DNA of 64,000 nucleotides from the NCBI GenBank assembly GCA_030062745.1, contig CP099843.1, positions 17,216,997-17,280,996 on the forward strand, written 5' to 3'. Below the pieces are notes generated by a model that was given only the letters and a program-made list of their open reading frames with translations, had not been told where the DNA came from and made no database searches. Position numbers and translations under genes: made by a program. Within the stretch, counting starts at the first letter, position 1. Each line of letters starts with the position of its first letter. This document shows positions 58,791 through 64,000 of the stretch, one piece after another. Source of the stretch: Capitulum mitella. Its lineage: Eukaryota; Arthropoda; Thecostraca; Pollicipedomorpha; Pollicipedidae.

Positions 58791-61530
58791 CTTGCTGACT
58801 GCTGGTTTACTACTGCTGACAGAGTCAATGGCCCATGACTCGAGATGGGCAATGTGAGGTGTCTTTCGATCCCGTGTGTCAATAGGAGTACTATGATGTG
58901 CATTTTATGCATATCGTGCTCACAAATAACAAAAATTGAGCACAAAATGCATGTTTGGGGCCATTTTAGGCTTTGACCCCACTATGACCGAGTCTCCCAA
59001 GAATCATAAGTCCATGGAGAATGGGGTATTTGCTGGGGATAGACAGAATAGTCTTCTTTTATTTTAATGGGCTCGCAATGTGGGAAATCCTGCAGAAAAT
59101 TCATCAGCATCCCCCAAAAAATATAGCAAATGGTTTTATGCTGCGAATTGCCTGAACCTGTGGCATTCAGCCCTCGTGTGACAGTGGTTAAAAGTGTTGG
59201 ATCAGGGCCATATTTTGCACTCGATTGATTTCCTTCCAAAGACGCATTAGCTGTTAAGAAAATTCTCTGGAAAAGTCTTCATCGTCATTTGTCCATAGAA
59301 TTGGGGACCTCGCTAGTGGTGACCTTTGTGATCTTTACCAATATGGTAAGTTAGTGACGTGTGGTGGTGAGGTGACACGTGTGGCTTAGACAAGTGACAA
59401 GCGCTGTGGTGTTTTTTGACAAGACAACCTGACAAGTGACAAGGCAAGCTTTGAGGCTTTGATATGATGATTTGATGACAAGGGGTCCCTGATTCCTGAG
59501 GAAGGCGCGTGGCTGAAATATAGGGTTAATTTGTTTTCGTGTTCTTTTCTTGACATTACGAGCTTAAGGCTAATTCTGCCCTACCCTATTCACGACAGTC
59601 ATGCTCATTGAAGCACTTAAAGTTTATCAACAGTGGTCTTTTACCTGAGCTGCTTTGGTTACTTTTTTTGCTTCGACTCATACTATAAATGTGGCGTTGG
59701 CTGATGTAGTGCTCAGATGACCGGGGCCTCATGAGGTAACTCCTAACCTGGGTTTATTTATGTGACATCCTTTGACCTGCGATGATGTCTTTCATGGCTT
59801 ATGATGTAGCATTAGTGGCAGCTAAAAGAGAGGTCAGTTGAATTGTTGAAAAAGAGTTTGCCGACACCCGACGAAATGTGTAAACAACAGTACAATCAAG
59901 AAAGGACTATTGACTTTATAAAATCGTTCCTGATAACTTCATATGACCAGTGTTTCGACTGAATTAATTTTTGGCAGTGAATTACAAGTTGCTGATTTGT
60001 GAAACTTACGAACTAAATATTTCTATCATACCTTGCTCCCAAATTAAATTGGAAAGACTGATGTGATTCTGTCATGGAAAACACCTTTAGGGCAGGCCAT
60101 CTCATGACTACATCCCACTTTGAAACATATTTAACCGGCTAAGCTGAGATTCTTCAGCTCAATAAACGTCGAACTGTTGGATTCCGACCGAATCGTATGA
60201 TGCTTCTAAAATCCGTGAGAGGCCCTTTGCCGACAAGAACGCAGAAAGTGTTTGCCGTGGTCGTAAACTTTCACGTTGCGCGGACTTGGCGATTACCTAG
60301 GATCAGAAAGTCGCTTAAGCGGAACACTTTTGGTATGACTGATGTCATGTTTGCATGGCAATTTCCGCAGAGAACAGATACGAGGCATCGGCAGTCGGAA
60401 TTGCTTAAAGCTGCCATATGGTATTTCATTGCCTCTGCCTGTAGAACTGTGTATGTGCGGCATGCTTATTTTTTTATTTTTAGAGTCGCATGGGCTTTTC
60501 AAACCGCAGATGTTTTGATAGTATATAGGGCGCTGATTGTAGCGTTATATTTTCAAGTTAGCGTTATCCTTCAAGTTGGTACCTTCAAGCTTTTCTGACA
60601 TTAACCAGGTTGTTGGAGACTATTCCCGTCCCATGATTACATTATAAAATTTGGGCTCCTACAACAGGTTCATGTTCCTTGTTGCGTCAGTTTTCTTGCG
60701 TCGCGTTGACATTGGACTGTTGCATTTTTTCGTCCTTCCAAAACTCTTGGACAAAAGGCTCCATCTTTTTTTTAATAATCCTATTCAGGACGACTCAACT
60801 GAACTCTCAGATTATCCCAGGCTCCGCATGAGGGAACAGTCTATGTTGGGGAGAATTTCGCACGCTTTGTGCCACTGGGGTTGGTTGGTTGGTTGGTTTG
60901 GCAGCTGTACTTCGGAGCTCAACCCTTACACAGAACGGTTTTTGTTTTCACTGGTCTGCAAACTATGTAAGCCCTTGTAAAATCAGCATTTCTGAATATC
61001 TGCAAAGTTTTGCGAAATCGCCAAACCTGACTTAATCACGTCCGGATTTCATGCGTCATATCAGCAATAAAGAAGACAAGAATACTTCGAGAAGACATCT
61101 TACAACACTCATTTATTTTCTAAGCGTTTCAGGGACAGAAAAGATAAAAGACCAGATCTCTTTCATCTCTTTGGTAATCAAGATTAATGATATCATAGCC
61201 TTTCACTGTGTGTTTTCTGAAAGACCTGCTCCGCTTTGAAATGTAGATTAATGCATTCTAGTCGTGCATTCCGCAGAATTACCCTAATTGAGGTTTAAAG
61301 CGTGCAATATTATTCTTGGAATCTTCTTTCGTCTCAAGTGCCTGAATGTCATATATGCCTCCTTCCATTTCTTGTCGTTGATAAGACGGTAATTAATCAC
61401 GATTTTCAGCTCTGCAGTCGGAACACAGGTAGCCGAATGCATATGAATGCCGTTGCATCAATGTGGCGACTTTGAGAGGCCTCCAGAGCCCTCACGCTCC
61501 GCGTCTGGCCTAAGATCCGTCCGGTTCCAG
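58791..61530 (+). other. Rest of the intron before exon 6
   Basis: AT-rich, with no supported exon. It includes the CTGAGGA-stem-GAAA motif at 59496 and short tandem words (GACAAGTGACAAG near 59390-59450, TTGG units at 60880-60900). The intron ends at the acceptor CGTCCGGTTCCAG (61530). Confidence 0.5.
59496..59518 (+). ncRNA. Hammerhead-core-like motif (CTGAGGA, 12 nt, GAAA)
   Basis: CTGAGGA at 59496-59502 and GAAA at 59515-59518 enclose 12 nt that can form a short hairpin (AGxC/GxCU with a 4-nt loop). This order matches CUGANGA - stem II - GAAA of a hammerhead ribozyme. The flanking stems and cleavage triplet were not confirmed, so this may be only a conserved transposon motif. Confidence 0.2.
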
Positions 61531-61645
61531 ACGCTGGTGGTGACCGGCCTGGATCCGTACACGGAGTATCTGTTCAGCCTGGCGATCCGCAACCCGAGAG
61601 GCCTCGGTCCGCCGGCCCTGGTCTCCGCGCGCACGAAGCAGTCGG
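61531..61645 (+). CDS. Ptp99A: Exon 6: second part of fibronectin type III domain 2 (gene continues beyond)
   Basis: A 115-bp exon between acceptor GTCCGGTTCCAG (61530) and donor GTAAGC (61646). It enters in phase 0, as exon 5 leaves, giving QNVT-TLVVTGLDPYTEYLFS. The motif LDPYTEYLFSLAIRNPRGLG is the F-strand signature of an FN3 domain, and the exon ends ARTKQSG, after base one of a codon. With exon 5 it completes a ~100-residue FN3 domain; the protein so far is 348 residues. The rest (further FN3 domains, membrane segment and, if this is Ptp99A, phosphatase domains) must lie past 64000. Confidence 0.85.
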
Positions 61646-62416
61646 GTAAGCAGCTGGGGAACAGAGTCTGGGCTCGCCCGAGTCCCAGTGTGCACTAAAA
61701 TGTCTCGTTCCCCAGACCCGCTGGTTTATAGGATTGTCGCATTAGTTTGATTTTAAGCTGTGTGAAAGTTATGCGCTACCGACATGATTTGGATGAAGGC
61801 CCAGTTAGATTTATGTTGTGCCCTAGATAGAAACTTACATAAAGGCAAACAATTCGGTTCATTTTCTGATTAATTGTCTGAAGGAATGGCTAGCATCAAG
61901 CGTGCAAATCGTTTGTATCTAACAACTTGTGGGGGGGTAACGCTAGTATCACTTTTTAGGTGCAGTTGGTCTAGAGTCATAAAGGCGGAAACTCGATGCC
62001 TCATTTGCGATAACCCAAAAAACTTGTCAATAAGAGATGTTTACAGATTCCAACTAGTCCCATTTTCGTTCGACTGTGCCAGACTCATTCGTTCTGCTCT
62101 AACACGTGTCGGTCCACAGCTGGGTGACAATTTATGCCGTTCGCTCAATAGTCAAGATTTGTGCAGTTTGACTACTGAAAATAAAAATAAAATAACCTTA
62201 TACTCATAACAGAAGAAATGATCGAGAAAAATGCACATATATTTCGGCCGTGGGGCTTCCTCAGTACGTACACAAGCAAACATTCAATTCATATCACAAC
62301 GTTGCGCATTTGAAAAGTATCGCACAGTGTCCTCGGGCAGCGCTATTTCATGGAATTTTATCGCAAAGAAATACTAAACGTTGTCATATGGGAAAGGCTT
62401 CAACAGGTTCCAGGAG
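61646..62416 (+). other. Intron after exon 6, with Penelope-like 3' DNA on the reverse strand
   Basis: Donor GTAAGC. A forward 111-codon frame (61874-62209) has no recognised domain. From about 62416 down to at least 62240 the reverse strand is likely the 3' non-coding part of the Penelope-like element. Confidence 0.45.
62242..62264 (-). ncRNA. Hammerhead-core-like motif downstream of the Penelope-like ORF
   Basis: On the reverse strand CTGAGGA (62264-62258), 12 nt (AGCCCCACGGCC, with a GCC/GGC stem and 4-nt loop) and GAAA (62245-62242). It has the same spacing as the motif at 59496 but a different stem sequence. It lies about 150 bases after the stop of the GIY-YIG frame. Hammerhead ribozymes are known from terminal repeats of Penelope-like elements. 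The remaining stems are not verified here. Confidence 0.3.
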
Positions 62417-62444
62417 TAAGTCATGCCATTGCAGCGGTTTTTAA
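62417..62444 (-). pseudogene. Last codons of the Penelope-like ORF, cut off by a MITE
   Basis: Reading the reverse strand across the TTAA target site, GAATTA continues as AAAACCGCTGCAATGGCATG and then stops (TGA), giving the tail AAAELKTAAMA. Only one TTAA needs to be removed to restore the frame, so the element at 62441-63670 inserted into this ORF. Confidence 0.6.
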
Positions 62445-63670
62445 CCCGCGCACGACCGTCGGTCGGTTACGATCATGCGCAGCTGGGGGGAGAGGGCAGC
62501 TGGCCGCCCCCTCTAACTCACGAACGGTTGGTTGCACGATAAAAATAAGCACATCGTTGGAAACCTTATGACAAGCAGCGCTCGAAACTGGTCTCATTTT
62601 TAGTTTTAGATAATATGTAAGCAATTTACGCCCTATATATGTTTTCTCATAGCCGACTGCATGAGACCGAGAAATGGCCTGAACCTCAAGGGCTGTGACT
62701 AATAACGCATAGGTAAAGGCACCAGCGCACAAGTAAAGGTCCGCAAATGCCGATACACATCTAATTTCCCAGATTTGTTCAATATATACGGCCGAAACGT
62801 CGAGTTAAAGACACGGCATTTCTCGCGCCGGCTGTCGGCTTGCGCCGCAGCCGTATGCAGTGAAAAATTGACGGAAACTAATTTTAGCGTTCCTTTATTT
62901 TTGCAAATAAAACCTATCCATGTAAATTTTATTCATCTTAGTGGTTCTTGTGGTGGTTTCTCATGGTTAAATTTTGGAAAAATTAATTAGTTACCAATCT
63001 ACACAATTGGCGGAGCTTTATCCGCGAGAGCCTGTTTATTTCGAAGATATGCAATTTTTTAAATTTTCTGACGTTCTTGGTATTACGTACGTCTGTGCAA
63101 GCTAGTTCTGCCATTTTCTACCCATTCTGAGTAATTCATGGCTGATTTTGACGGTGGTACATTTTGGCTCACTGCAGTTATTCGTGACCTGGCCTCAGGT
63201 CAATGGCTGGAAATCATTGATACTTTGCCCAATGTCGGTACCTAGATGTCTGCTTTACTCCACACTAAAAATGTTATGGAATATTCCGCCAATTTCCGAA
63301 AAAAAAATGACGACATGTCTTAAAAATGAGATTGACTTTAGGTCAATGAACCCGAAAATTGCGAAAAATATGAGATAGCAGATTTGTTGCATCTATGACG
63401 ATCACTAATCCCTGGATGTATTATTGAGATATCTTCTTTTACAAAAAAGTTACAGGGCGCTAAACTTTTTTGGATATAGGTCTGTTTGACCTGACCTAGG
63501 TCAGGCACCTGACCGGATCTAAGGTCAAAATTTGGACACAAGATGTAAAATTGATGATGCAAAGGGTACACAAGGTTTTGTGGCTCTGTGTTTGTTCGTT
63601 CTCTCACAATCAGAAAAACCTCAGGGGGGGCGGTCAACTGCCCCCCCCCCCCCAGTCGGGGACGAGTTAA
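62441..63670 (-). mobile_element. piggyBac-like MITE, copy 3 (1230 bp), inserted in a Penelope-like element
   Basis: Starts TTAACCCGCGCACGACCGTC and ends CGGGGACGAGTTAA, with TTAA at 62441-62444 and 63667-63670. Same length and orientation as copy 1. Both subterminal hairpins are present, and the right G/C block is a C13 run (63643-63655). The interior has the TGACCTGACCTAGGTCAGG block near 63487-63505. The reverse frame at 62421-62732 shares CAGAFTYALLVTALE-like sequence with the other copies but is not kept open by selection. Confidence 0.88.
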
Positions 63671-63976
63671 TTCAGCGGCAGCTTTACAGACCTGGAGGAT
63701 GCATATTTTAAATGAGTTTGGATCAGCAATTTCAGCACAATGTGCGTTATTGAAATGGTCGCCGAATGGGACGTTTTTTGTTTTGTTCTTGACATCTCGG
63801 ATATGTTCGTTAAAACGCTCCCTAACAATACGCTTCGTCTCGCCGATGTAGGTGCTCGTATTTCTTTTCGATAGTTGGCATGTGATGAAATATATAACAT
63901 TTTGATATGACACTTTCCCACTAAACGTGCTATGTAGGAATGGTATGGCTTTTTTCCAACTGGGCAGGGTGGTGGG
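63671..63976 (-). pseudogene. Penelope-like retroelement, GIY-YIG endonuclease end (fragment)
   Basis: The reverse frame is open from a TGA at 63979-63977 to the MITE. It reads WKKAIPFLHSTFSGKV, then QNVIYFITC (the GIY-like strand), TYIGETKR (the YIG motif with the conserved Glu-Thr), RERFNEHIRDVKNK (Arg and His of the active site) and FGDHFNNAHC, followed by SFKICILQV. This order is that of the C-terminal GIY-YIG endonuclease of Penelope-like elements, which nicks target DNA for reverse transcription. The upstream reverse-transcriptase part is outside or lost. Confidence 0.75.
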
Positions 63977-64000
63977 TCAAGTGCTGAGGTGGTCAAGTGC
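63977..64000. other. Window edge, upstream Penelope-like DNA
   Basis: Only 24 bases; contains GGTGGTCAAGTGC-like duplicated words. Confidence 0.3.

Overview
This window is nuclear DNA from an animal, most likely an arthropod and plausibly a crustacean. Genes are split by long introns with GT-AG borders, microsatellites and transposon remains are dense, and one gene encodes a secreted chitin-binding (peritrophin-A) protein with an arthropod-style TATA plus TCAGT initiator promoter. Most open frames here are chance products of GC-rich or simple-repeat DNA; I kept only those with splice sites, domain motifs or family resemblance.

Left end (1-22 kb). Bases 2-85 are the last coding bases of a forward gene, followed by GC-rich DNA with two minisatellites that is probably its 3' UTR or flank. 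Then come mostly non-coding DNA with GC-rich islands, a ~157-bp tandem repeat rich in AGGTCA half-sites, a 1.23-kb TTAA-flanked MITE, a 32-bp minisatellite abutting it, a 56-bp minisatellite and an Ala-rich candidate exon at 18.5 kb.

Main gene (22.2 kb to beyond 61.6 kb, forward strand). Six exons with matching splice phases join into signal peptide, one Ig domain and two fibronectin type III domains: 22178-22253, 36098-36469, 37072-37195, 39373-39548, 53115-53296 and 61531-61645. Layout and motifs resemble the ectodomain of the receptor tyrosine phosphatase Ptp99A. The phosphatase end would lie past the window, so this name is provisional.

Nested gene (31.16-27.38 kb, reverse strand). Inside the first coding intron of the main gene lies an opposite-strand gene: promoter, signal-peptide exon and one chitin-binding type 2 exon. 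Later exons were not found.

Mobile DNA. Three copies of a piggyBac-like MITE occur at 14.1, 32.3 and 62.4 kb. The third has inserted into the GIY-YIG end of a Penelope-like element, so the target site can be rebuilt exactly. Three copies of a hAT-like MITE (44.7, 51.4 and 53.7 kb, the last with a perfect 8-bp duplication) carry microsatellites at one internal position. There is a decayed transposase-like gene (56.9-58.8 kb), a LINE 3' fragment (50.9 kb) and a 1.6-kb degenerate satellite (54.6-56.3 kb). Two sites (59.5 and 62.25 kb) share a CTGAGGA - 12 nt - GAAA motif resembling a hammerhead ribozyme core.
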